From positions 1,488,001 through 1,552,000 of the forward strand of contig KN832875.1 of NCBI GenBank assembly GCA_000827325.1: a DNA stretch of 64,000 nt, given 5' to 3'. Every line of letters starts with the position of its first letter. Position 1 is the stretch's first letter. The stretch is from Oidiodendron maius Zn (lineage: Eukaryota > Ascomycota > Leotiomycetes > Myxotrichaceae). The notes under the pieces were generated by a model, which was not told the origin of the DNA, did no database searches, and saw only the letters and a list, made by a program, of their open reading frames with translations. This document shows, one piece after another, positions 1 to 10,039 of the stretch. The position numbers and the translations under genes were made by a program.

Positions 1-337
1 GAAGCAAAACCGGCCGGGCCACAGTAGGTAGAAAGGAAAAAAGGAGAAAATGAAATGGCAAGTTTCCGGCAAGATATATATCTCCAACCAGCTAAGGCTG
101 GAGCAGCAAATCCGTAGCCATCAATCCGCCGAACACCCCCAAGCCAGCGCTGAACCATCCTGCAATGCTTTTATGAGACCGTTGTATAACCAGTTGCAGA
201 GACCGGTGATAATTTTCGAAAAAGGGCCGGGTATCGATGTCTATGCAAAACCGAAGATGAAATCCCACTCGTCTGCTTCGTGCAAGCATGAGTCGGTGCT
301 TTACTATGGTACAGAGGAAGGAAACTACTCTCAGAGA

Positions 338-1566
338 TCAGATGCCCTGGTGGGCTCCGGAGGATGACTCGACGACGTTGTCGGATAGATTTATCAAGAG
401 CTGGGCGAGACAGCGCTTGGTAGCGGCGTCATCACGAAGGACAGACGAGAAAGTAGCGTCGCGAAGTGGCTCAGGGAGGCATTGTCGCAAAGCCTCACGA
501 GCGCGAGCATTGTCACTGAGTCTATATCGTCTATCAGTAAAGGAGCTTGCCTCATCAAGTGGCCGCCTTACCTAAGAAAGCAGCGTACAACGTGTTTCAA
601 CAGCCGCGCCGTCTGCTGTTCAACGAGTTGCGAAACCATATTGCTGAGCACTGTACCAACTGCGTAGAAACGCTCGTATGTAGCGCAAATGTAATTCAAT
701 CCATGATCATCCAAGAGGATCTTCTGGACGATGAAGATAGCGACAGTCTTGCTAAGTTCCGAACCCGTCTCCATAATTCGAAGACAGAGGGGAATAATCT
801 CCGTTGTGAGGAGGAAGTTGATGACATCCGACGAATCATTCTTCACGAGGGCTCCGATAACGCCAAGGGAAGTAAGTCGTAGGTATTCGAATGGGCGCGA
901 CTTCGACGTGGTGTTGAGAAACGGATAGAGGAAGAGGGGAATGTGCGCTGCGGTCGTCAGATATCCTCTTCACCGCAGTTGGCTTACATACCATTCAAGA
1001 ATAGAGCCCGAGTCTCATTATGCGACGCGACACATTGCAGCAGGGCTAGTGCATTGCACACTCTGTTTGAAGCCGCAGCGGTGAGCTGTGATGGATTGAG
1101 CAGCGTGTAGACTGAGATAATCTCCTGTAGAAGCGAAGTCATAACACCTATGGTAGGTCAGCGTCTATTCTTATAGGGCTGGAAGTTTAGATATACCAAA
1201 TGAGTGCCACAAAATTAGAGCAAGTTCCGGGACCTGTTCGCGCTTCTTGCTCAGTTCCAGCAGCGCTGCTTCTCGGGTGTCTTCATTTAGCAGGTCTGCG
1301 ATAAAAGCCAGAGTGCGCCTGTTCTCCTCTGTGACATTGTTTTCCATCATGCTTGTATCTTGCCCGTGAGCGGCGCTCAGTGAGGGAACTGTGGAATTGT
1401 GGGTGGCAGCAATCCGGTTATAGTGCTGCTGTTGGGCCACAGAAGCCGCTGCGGCTGCGGCGGCTTGCTGAGCGTGCTGGTGATGGGTCTGCTGGTGCAT
1501 CCATGATGGCTCGCCCTGTGGATTATACTGATGTTGATGTGAAAACACGTGCGATCCCTGAAGCAT
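338..1566 (-). CDS. caf40: CCR4-NOT subunit Caf40/Rcd1 (CNOT9 family)
   Basis: Armadillo-repeat subunit of the CCR4-NOT deadenylase complex, which acts in mRNA turnover and translational repression. Four exons fit: 1566-1197, 1147-992, 947-572 and 521-338. All three introns are 44-50 nt with GT-AG ends, and the join gives 361 residues in one frame. Residues 1-75 are Q/H/A-rich low complexity, the usual fungal extension. The Rcd1 core follows, with hallmark runs [52 protein letters not shown] and [14 protein letters not shown], ending at [11 protein letters not shown] plus a short tail. The length matches fungal Caf40. Sequence and family agree closely, so the assignment is firm. Only the start codon choice within the low-complexity N-terminus is uncertain. 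Confidence 0.95.
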
Positions 1567-2235
1567 GGTGCTGGATTCGGAGGGGGCGAGTGGCCCGAGT
1601 GGTGAAGGAGGTGAGGTGCAAACAAAGGTTGAGAGAAGGCGTGATCAGACTTCGCGCCAAGCGTCCCTATCCTGGCCCTGACTGCTGGGTTGTGTTGCGA
1701 ACAGGGAATGGGCCTGCTCTATGGCTGGCAGTTATCGAGGACGATGGAGGTACTTCGTCGTGCGTAGTGTTGAGGATGAGGAGATATCGCGGAAGATACT
1801 TGTACAGCTACAATTGAGGCGTGGGGATGTCAACTGTCCGCATGCACGGACCACAGTCACGTGTAGCTTTCGGCGGCCACCTATAAAGTGTCGGACATGG
1901 CTAAACCACCATGAATTGCCAGGAAAGACAACGTGGGATGTACGGATATATCAGAGGACAAATACAAGACTTAGGTTGATGGAGGCTGAGTTATTACGAG
2001 TCTAGGTACGAGGACGATTTGTTCCAGATTAGTATTCTTTTTTCACTACCTGCCATATCCTGCAAACTTAAACACTGCCTCGCATCCGGGCATAGAAAAT
2101 TATCCAAATCGTTCTTCTGAATCTGGTTGACACTTCAATACGAGTGTAGATAACAGCGTGTTTCCAATATTACAATCTTTCTCTATGTAGCTGGCCTTTG
2201 CTCCTGTGAAATAGGGTCTAATTCTAATTCTCACC
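1567..2235. other. Intergenic, upstream of caf40
   Basis: No gene or RNA was recognised here. It should contain the caf40 promoter and the 3' flank of the broken permease gene. Confidence 0.5.
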
Positions 2236-3075
2236 CTCTATAAGGTACTGAAGGCGCCAAAAATAGCCTTCCGTTGGACAGAAAGCTGGGCTGCTTGCCG
2301 TCTCTCCCTCTGCGCATATCCACCATAAACAAAGAAGGCGACCACTCCAACTGCCGTGCTCGATAATATGGCTGAGTATCCTGAATGATAGAGAGGAGCA
2401 TCCCAATTTAGGAACGCAAAGGTTGCAATGATGCCTCCAGCATCCAAGGCTCAGCCGATACATCGCTGCATGCAGCCCTGGAGATTCATCAAATACCACC
2501 AAGCGATACTGGCGCCAGCACAAAATACCCCCATTGAAACTAGGCAGACGCCTATATGCTCAACTGAGTAATGTTCCCTTCACCTGTCCTCAGGATAGCA
2601 GGTCCAGTGATGAGAATTGCACATTCCAGGATAGCGAAGTTGAACATGATTGGAATATAGGCAGGACCACACAAAGCCCGAAACCGGCGGCAAAAGGAGG
2701 CACCGAGTGTAATTGGGTCTGTACAACGGAGTACCCGAGAGATTGAACAATTGTAGGAGTTGAATAAAAGAATTCTATAATTTGAAATAGCGTGTGTCGA
2801 CTCACATATCTTTCACCACTTGCTGTAAACTGGGATGAGAATAGCTGGGAAGAGTGGTTAGCACAGTACGGCCACCGACAAGGCAACGGGCTTACAGAAG
2901 CATATGACGGCTGCCAGAATGTTTCTCACATCTTTGAAGAACAAAACATCCCTTGGTGTTATAGATATTGTATGTGATTCACCTGCCTTCGTCTTGGTGA
3001 AAAAGAAGTCCTTCTCCTTTTCTGTTAACCATGTCGCATCGTCTGGAAAGTCAGTGAGAAACAAAAAAGACCTAA
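2236..3075 (-). pseudogene. Allantoate permease (Dal5)-like MFS transporter, C-terminal half, broken
   Basis: The minus strand keeps the second half of an anion:cation symporter-type MFS protein. In order it shows the cytoplasmic loop FLTDFPDDATWLTEKEK, then TIVQSLGYSVVQTQLHSVPPF (the TM7-8 region), then AGGIIATFAFLNWDAPLYH and a final YGGYAQRERR segment. The pieces lie in different frames. An in-frame TGA sits where the frame reads CIG*ALDAGG, the position of the conserved TM10-11 loop. The N-terminal six helices are absent: the adjacent sequence upstream belongs to the plus-strand rhodopsin-like remnant. So this is a truncated, frameshifted relic and not a working transporter. The substrate class is inferred from family resemblance only. 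Confidence 0.7.
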
Positions 3076-3230
3076 CCCAAGTTAGAGTGGTCAAATGCGT
3101 TATTGATTGCTCAGTGAAGAAAGTAACACTAGTGCTATTTTCGGTATTGTCTTTCCGGCCTCCTACATTTCGCACATGCAATGATCACCCTCCAAAGGCA
3201 GTTTCGAACCTTCGCATCTATGTTCTTATA

Positions 3231-4537
3231 ATGGTTGTCGTTGCTCGAATAACCTCACTGCAACTTGGCCGTAACTATTATTTCGCGAATCCTGCATCAC
3301 TAACATATCAGAGCAACACTGCTATTGGAATTAGTGTCGGGCTGACCACCACTCTATTTTCTTTGAAAACATATGTGAGAATCTGGATCAAGCGAACATT
3401 GGCTCTCGAAGAATGTAAGTGAAGTAGTATATATTGCTCGATCCAGCGCTAACTGGTATCTCAGGGCTTTCTTTTATTGCTTGGGTTAAGATTTAGACTC
3501 TGCCACTTGTTCAATCTCTCTGCACTTACGCTGGCTGTAACATAGAAAGGTACTATATCGTACTGCGGAATTATGGGTGCCACCATGGCACGCAATTGAT
3601 GGAGGCACATCTGGGACATCACCATCCCACAAGCTCATGAAACAGCATAGATTAGTATTCCAAGGTGTAGTAGCCTGTCCATACTAATGATTTGGAAAGC
3701 GGTTCAACGTTGCCTCAATCGAGTACGGCGTCATGATCTGTATGACGAAACTTGCAATATTGACTCCATACCGAAGTTTCCTCTCCCAGGCGCTTCAGTC
3801 CGTTTGATATTATCATTATGGTGCTGATAATTATAATAATCCTCTTTTACGGGAGTATCAGCTTGGTGAAAATATTTGAGTGCAATCCAAGTGCGAAAAT
3901 ATTCAACAGGTTGGTCAAATGGACTTGCGTTGATATATTCATGCTTGTTGAACATGAGTGGATATTTCAATACAATTATCAAATTCTTAATCCTCTTTCT
4001 TCCAGGTAGAGCAGTCTGAGACTTGAATATGTCGAGGCAAAAGAAATTAATCGTCGTGCTGGTGTTTACATCTTGCCTATGGGTGCGTTCAAGTTTTGAT
4101 GTCTAGAGTATCAAGCGCCAACGAACTGGCCATAGAGCACTCCGATATTTAGCTTGATAGGATTTATTGTCCGCATTAGTGACAGTTGTAATCCGGACAC
4201 ATCATGGAACCAACCAGAGATCTTGTTGTGGGGTTGAGTTATGCTAATTCAACCCCTGTTACAAGAGCATTGTTAGAATGACGCTTGAACCAGAACTGCA
4301 GAGCTTATGGCGGGTAATCTCTGTCTCTCCTTTCCCGAGCTTGGAGCTCTATTACGAATAAGGCAGCGGAAAGCTGGTCCTAGTGCAAGCATTTTAAACC
4401 GTGACTATAAGAGATCGCGTATTCGAAAGCAGGCAAGTCACGACATGGCAAAGGGCAATTTTCCGAGTGCGGATAATAGGTCGTATCTAGAACTTGATGA
4501 TCATCCAGAGTTGAGGGACGGTGTGTGTGATACATGA
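3231..4537 (+). pseudogene. Fungal rhodopsin-like integral membrane protein (Pth11-like fold), decayed
   Basis: A near full-length relic of the large fungal seven-helix 'rhodopsin domain' family of unknown function. Recognisable pieces in order: NTAIGISVGLTTTLFSLKTYVRIW with LALEE (helix 1), a plausible intron from 3417 leading to WLSFIAW, HIWDITIP, SIEYGVMICMTKLAIL, ILFYGSISLVKIFECNPSAK and TCVDIF, SRQKKLIVVLVF, SDSCNPDTSWNQPEILLWG, and a C-terminal tail FPELGALLRIRQRK ending in RSYLELDDH. It carries several in-frame stops (ARN*WRHIWD, HETA*ISI, RAV*DLNM, LLWG*) and at least two frameshifts. Several stops are single C-to-T or G-to-A changes away from the expected Gln or Trp codon. The DNA around it is AT-rich. 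Family assignment is by remembered motif pattern. Confidence 0.7.
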
Positions 4538-5544
4538 GGTCAAAATTGACTCACATGAAGTTGCGACGAGTCGCGCAGGTGAGCCACGAGTTGTGTAGGA
4601 GAGCCATGAGGCGAGTGCATCTACCTAGAATCAGTATACCTTCAGGTTGTCACACACAAATTCCTCTAGCTTCGAAGGGCAGCAATACGTACCTGGTTTA
4701 GAGCGCCATCCTAAAGGTTGGCAGAGCAATCTCTTCATTTACTCAAGACTCGGCATTTTCCTGTGCTGTGGCACCGCTTTTCAATAACGTAGGTGCTGGT
4801 AACACCCTATGAAGAAACCAAGCCAATAATGTCACACCTAGATGTCCAGGACAGATCTTGTTGGGAATTCTCTAAGCCGCGACGGACGCTACACAGGGAA
4901 GCACTGAATCTTAAGGTAGCTGTTTTAGTTTCAGCTATGCACGAACGACTCAGCTATATCCAACGAATTAAGCACTGCATGAATCCATGCCCCAGCTTTG
5001 CCTGCACTCGGATCTCAAAGCCATGCACTGTGAGGGTTCCAGTAAAGCGTATTAGAGGCTGAAATGATGGTTCCTGAAGAAATGTAGCTCTGCCTCCGTG
5101 TCGACAGGAACATTTATATAAGTAGGAACAAACGTAGACTTATCAATAGAACAGACAAAGCGGCATTCACGCCTTCCATTAATCAGCACCATAATACTTC
5201 GCCTTCAATCCCAATATCAACCATACTCAAGATCGCGCTAGTTGATATGGGATGTCAAAACCCTCGCCAACCTAAAGGCAACAAGTTGGTACTTCATAAC
5301 GCAACTATACAAGAAACAATAACATATTAGCTGCAGTGGATACATCATCTAACATATTTCTAACAGGCAGGAACAGCGGCGAGAACGGAGAACGTGTTTC
5401 TGGCAACATGGCAGTGAGAAAGAACTGTTCTCCAGGTAGATCAATGTTATCAAAGGCATGCAATGCATGCTTGTGAATCGAGACGAGTCGCTAACAGGCA
5501 CAGGGCCAAGAAATATTCATCCCCTTCTCAGTGATATGTATGAA
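4538..5544. other. Intergenic, AT-rich, no gene recognised
   Basis: Short open frames occur, including one at 4793-5062, but none has recognisable protein motifs or splice logic. Nothing else was seen. Confidence 0.4.
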
Positions 5545-6990
5545 CTTCAATGTGACGCTCGGTTTATCTCTGCCAACAAGCGCAATTGAAGCTCTCAACA
5601 CCCACTTCGGCGTACATCACATATTCCCTTATCGGCAGCGGTGTTCATGATAGGTTATTTTCGGACCCATCATCCTCGGACTCATGAGCGAAACATTTGG
5701 TCGTCGCCCGACTTTCTTGTCATCGTTCACGATTTATACTGCCTTCGCGTTTGGTTGTGCTCTAGTTCAGAGCTGTCCTGTCTTCTTATTCTCCCGATTC
5801 CTCACAGGATGCGGTGCAACTGCTCCCCAGATGGTCACCGGTAAGACCGTCCTAGAATTGAATCCATCTCGGCACCTCAAATGCGATCTGGTATTGACTG
5901 GTCAACTGTAAGGGCTTTTTCGCCGACCTATATACTGACCTTGCACCCGGTGGCCGGGCAGTCACGTTACTAGGACTGATATCAAATGTTGGACAACTTC
6001 ATGGACCCTTAATATCAGGCTGCACATCGACAAGTAACTGGAGGTGGCAATTCTGGGCTGCCTTGATCATGGTCAGAGTAAATTGGCCACTGCTTCTCAT
6101 AATGCCAGGTAACATTGATGTAGATCTTCAACGAGAAGTGTTAATGGTGGTACTTTAAAAAATTTCTCTCCTGTCATCTCTGCTCGGCATGCGGTTGAAG
6201 TTAACAACGGTTCCGATGTCGTTGAAGTCGTTGTCACAAGCCAGGAACAAGCGAAGGCGTGGAGACTGAAACTGCTGAAACTTTGGATCTTGACTCATCC
6301 GATTCGTATACTCGCCGAGCCGTTAGTCTTCTTGACAGATCTTATCTTGTGTTACCAATACTTCTTCTTCTTCTGTATTTTGAATAATACCCAATCATCT
6401 TCAAAGGTAGGTTCTCAAATCGTAGGTTGCTTCTGATGGCTTTCTGATAGATGCAATCAGGCACATGTGGCATGACAGATTCCCAAGCAGCTCTAATGTT
6501 CATTCCAAGTATGCACAGCGTGGGACTCATGCTTTAGTAAACTAGCTGACAGCTCTGGCCAGTTGCTATTGGAGCACTCCTTGCAATTCTGGTATTTCCT
6601 TGGTGGGGTCGGTATCTCGAGAAGGCTAAGCAAGCCAGAGCGTTATGGTCAGTGAGTGAAGAATATCGTCGCTTGCCGTTGGCCTGCATTGGCGGCCCGC
6701 TCTTCGCCATATCTGAGTTCTGGCTGGTTCGCGCCTTTCGTAAACAGCATGACATGGCGGGATCATCCATATCCCGGCTAACTTCTCAACTTAGGGTTGG
6801 GCCGCTCGGTCCTCAGTCCACTGGAGTGTTCCCGCACTCTCGGGGATCTACCTCGGTGTTGTCATCGACCTGACGTTCCTGTCGTTGAGTAACTACCTCA
6901 CGGAGGCATACGATATCTACTCGGCCTCTACATTGGTGTCCCAATCCCTTCCGCCAGCAGCTCCAACACGTCTGAGTAGAAAAGGCGGCC
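5545..6990 (+). pseudogene. Drug:H+ antiporter-like MFS multidrug transporter, decayed
   Basis: The plus strand keeps, in order, most of a 12-helix MFS exporter of the fungal polyamine/multidrug type: LPTSAIEALNTHFGV, VFMIGY, GPIILGLMSETFGRRPTF, FLFSRFLTGCGATAPQMVTG, then a good intron (5839-5913) into GFFADLYTDLAPGGRAVTLLG, GPLISGCTSTSNWRWQFWAAL, ILTHPIRILAEPLVF, WWGRYLEKAKQARALWSVSEEYRRLP and HWSVPALSGIYLG with LSNYLTEAYDIYSAS. The signature motif A-like GRRP and motif C-like glycines survive. The frame breaks repeatedly: between VFMIGY and GPII, after the LIMPG helix, around the missing helix following YQYFF, and before HWSVPAL. The last helices are missing. It would have pumped small toxic molecules at the plasma membrane; now it is very probably non-functional. 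Confidence 0.75.
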
Positions 6991-7285
6991 CATCAGGTGG
7001 ATATTTAACGAATTATGAGATACGTAGTCGCATCTCTGAGTATCTTTGCATGATATCTGGGTTGGAACTGGGCAAGGAGTAAAGTGAAATTGTTGAAATG
7101 GGTCATGGATATACGATGTAGTTAACATGGCATCACCTGACCTCGGTTATATTGCTCCAAATGCCTTGTTACCCCTGAATTCTACCAGAATGGCAAGTTC
7201 TCCATTACAGAAATCTTATTCTACCACTGATTCATCCGAGAAAACCAATGCCAAAAAGCGTAGTTTGTTTCTTTCTGATCTATTG

Positions 7286-8284
7286 TCATGGACTCCACTC
7301 CAAACTCACCGCATCATCCGGCTGTCTCCAGACAAACCCTTCCGGCATTTCCACCGCGCGACTCCTCAGCCAATCCTGCAACCTCTCCCAGTCCAGACAT
7401 TTATGCATTGTATTTGAATTTGGCGTCGGATTTTTATGATCACGTACCCAGTTGTAAGGCATGATGCCCGTGTCGAAGTGGCACATCACACCCTGCCGAA
7501 TATAATCAACACAATGCTCATAATGCTGCTCGTACAGCTCCGGCAAGTCAGTGATCTTCTGTCGTACGTCTGAGAATGAGTCGCGATGGTGGTCTTGCCA
7601 TATGAAATGGAGGCAGTGCAATTGATGAGTGCCGACTGTTGCTGCCATGTATCCTCCCCCAACACTGGGAGGGAATTGAACGGCGGTGAGATTTTGTCCC
7701 GCCTGAAGGATGTCTTCTGCAGTTACGGCGATCATGCCGTCTGAGTTAGCAGCAGTTAGTAGTAAGTCCAGCGCTATAATCAGATGTCAGGAACTGACAT
7801 TTCATGGCCGATTGCCATGCTTCCTCGACTTCGGGTGTTGGTGGTCCTTTAAAGGGGCTTCGATACCAAAGAGAACCTTTGAAGCGGGTTTCCACCCAAG
7901 GGGCATGGATGACTGCTTCATCAGCGGGAGCTGCAACAAGTTAGTATAAATATTATTGTAAACTGCTTCTCTTTACTTACAGTAGTAATGATACAATTTC
8001 CAACATCGGGCCGATGAGGGCTCTGCGATTTGGAAAACCAAGGCAAGCGTCAAAATAAGAAAACATATAGTATGTAATACCCAGTGAACGGCCATGCTCC
8101 TACCAACTCGACCGTATCTTGTAGAGACATTCTCTCTGAGATCAAGTTCTTCTGTTGAAGCTTGAGAAGCATCATACTGTGCCAACAAGGCGTCGTCTGA
8201 CTTTGAAGGCATATCGACAAATAGTTGTAAATGGGGATGAAATTCCGGGATGTAGAAGTTTCTCATATTAAAATATTGCATCAT
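7286..8284 (-). CDS. UstYa-family (DUF3328) membrane protein
   Basis: Three exons fit: 8284-7981, 7930-7799 and 7740-7286, with introns of 50 and 58 nt. The join gives 296 residues with no break. Layout: a cytosolic N-terminus containing MPSKSDDALLAQYD, one membrane helix (about residues 65-90, HWVLHTICFLILTLALVF), a luminal FKGSLWYRSPFKGPPTPE segment, and the diagnostic pair of HxxHC motifs, HQLHC and HYEHC, separated by about 35 residues. UstYa proteins act in cyclisation and oxidation of RiPP-type cyclic peptides (ustiloxin, phomopsin, asperipin, cyclochlorotine) and in related pathways; the twin HxxHC motifs are needed for activity. It is the only apparently intact gene in the decayed 2-9 kb block and faces a small secreted repeat peptide about 0.8 kb away. 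Translation could also start at the downstream MPSK Met. Confidence 0.88.
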
Positions 8285-9058
8285 TCATTTGCCCCTAAAT
8301 TATTAATGAACAAGAAGCGGTCAGTGAAGACAGGCTGCAGGAGGTTGAATGTTAAAAGCCAAGGAACCACGACAGAGTCTCATCCAACAATTTGTGTCTG
8401 CGTGATCTCTGTGCTGGCTGTCGAGATCTCTAGCTTGTGATCACGAGAATCTCTCAGTTTCTCATGTAGCTATCCAGTGGGGCATCCGACGTATGACAAG
8501 AGTAAGACGCTCTCGAAATTCCAAGATTTGTCACAGTAGGCTGTATCCATGAGCACCCTGTGCATTCTGTAGCTAAATACGAGTAAAACTGCCTTGCTGT
8601 TGATTTTGAATGACGGCCTGCAACCGAATGCAAATACTACTTTCTGTACAACAATTCAGCACCAGTGAAGTGCCCCAAAGTGACACCATGCTACGTAAAT
8701 CATACCACCATCTTTGTAGTCAGCGAATAGTTCAGATGGAGATAAATCCATTGTACCCCGGATATTCCGCGCCCGAACTCAAATGCCGACCATAAGAGCA
8801 GCTGAGCCGTCCTGAGGAGTACTTGAAGATACCTAAGACCAAGCGCACTAGCACAAGAAGTAAATTATCTGTAACAAGGAAATATCTTGAGTAATGGTTG
8901 CACCACTTGTGAATGGCAATGAGGAGTGAAAGATTGTATCGTCAGTCAAGCAAATAAATATAATGGCCCTGAAGTATCGTCTTATAAATTGCGCAGTAAC
9001 CCATCCAATACCTCACCTATCATCAAGTTATAGTATACAAGAGACATCAACAGGCAAC
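8285..9058. promoter_or_regulatory. Divergent intergenic region between UstYa gene and repeat peptide gene
   Basis: A 774 bp AT-rich region from which the two genes are transcribed outward, so it should hold both promoters. A TATA-like run (aaataaatataatgg) lies about 105 bp upstream of the peptide ATG. No specific regulator site was recognised. Confidence 0.45.
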
Positions 9059-9321
9059 ATGAGGTTTTCTCTCTTCGTCCTTGCATGCATCGCGACTCTT
9101 GCCGCAGGCGCTCCCATCGCAAGACTTGCCAGTAAGTAATCCTCTCTCTACAACGACTCACAATTACCCCACCAGAGATTAACAACTCGAACTTAGATTT
9201 CGAGGTTGACCCTCTTCTGCACATCCGAAACATCGCCGGCTCCTCCTATGCCACTAAGCATTCGAACTTCGAGGCTGATCGCCTCTTCTATCCTGATAAC
9301 AACGAAGGCTCTTCCAAGTGA
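9059..9321 (+). CDS. Small secreted peptide with internal repeats; candidate RiPP-like precursor
   Basis: Two exons (9059-9131 and 9176-9321), with a 44 nt GTAAGT...CAG intron, encode 72 residues. Residues 1-18 form a clear signal peptide (MRFSLFVLACIATLAAG, then APIARLA). The rest holds two imperfect repeats, SNLDFEVDPLLH...GSSYATK and HSNFEADRLFYPDNNEGSSK, each containing FE-V/A-D and ending G-S-S-x-K. A third related unit follows the stop codon. Signal peptide plus tandem short repeats is the layout of dikaritin precursors, which are cut by Kex2-type proteases and cyclised by UstYa-type proteins; a UstYa gene lies next door. Against this, no KR or RR Kex2 site is present and only two repeats are in frame. 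It could instead be an unrelated small secreted protein. Expression is unknown. Confidence 0.5.
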
Positions 9322-9375
9322 GCGAATTTTGAGGCCAGCCCGATACTCGATATGGCAACGAGGGTATCTCTTCGC
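9322..9375 (+). repeat. Out-of-frame third copy of the peptide repeat, beyond the stop
   Basis: Directly after the TGA the DNA reads A-NFEASPIL in the same frame, and after a one-base shift YGNEGISS. Together these mirror NFEADRLF...DNNEGSS of the preceding repeat. The unit aligns base by base with a few mismatches and small indels. It looks like an old repeat copy cut off by the stop and a frameshift. Confidence 0.5.
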
Positions 9376-10039
9376 ACGCTACTTGAGCTTTGTCGTTGTA
9401 TCTCTCCTGCCATGCCTCGGAGTTGGGAACGGACAGAGAAAGAAAGGCACTTGTTGCTGTAACTTGCCCATGGTAGTGGGTAGATGTAGCAGGTAGCAGA
9501 ATCGAATCGCGTCAAATCAAGCAGTATTCTGATCGAAATGTTTGCTTGGGTTAAGTGTATATTCTACCTGCACTATCTCGACTCAATTTTCTCCGTCTCG
9601 TATGATCAGTTTCCAGTCCAATTTTTTATCAGGAACCTTTGAAAAGGTTGCATAAACGAATGCGTGCCTTCTTTCCACTTGGGAGTAATTCACTCAAACA
9701 TAATTTGTCATGCCATGGCCACAACTCAAATCACGCTGAAGATCAATTATACCATGATCTCGAAATTTTGGAAAGAGATGAGAGGTGAGGCTCCCATTAT
9801 GTGCAATTAGTAGCTATTTGGCTTGCTTGCTCAGCTCGTTACGACTATCTTCTCGCATCCTCCACATACATCCAGCTCCATGAGCTCAAACCCTGAACGC
9901 AGAATATGTTACGTGCTCCAATGCTCGCTCCCAGAGAACAAAAGGAAATTCGTTCCGCCCATCAGGCTCTTCACTACTTTCCTTCCTGCGCTTTCAAATG
10001 CTTTCTACTCGTGACAATTATCAAATAAGATTCGGAGAA
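9376..10039. other. Intergenic, no gene recognised
   Basis: 3' flank of the peptide gene and of the kinase gene, which converge here. Short frames have no recognisable motif. Confidence 0.5.

Noticed and set aside
1353-1817. 154-codon plus-strand frame over the caf40 start
   Set aside because: It lies antisense to the Q/A-rich caf40 exon and has no features of its own.
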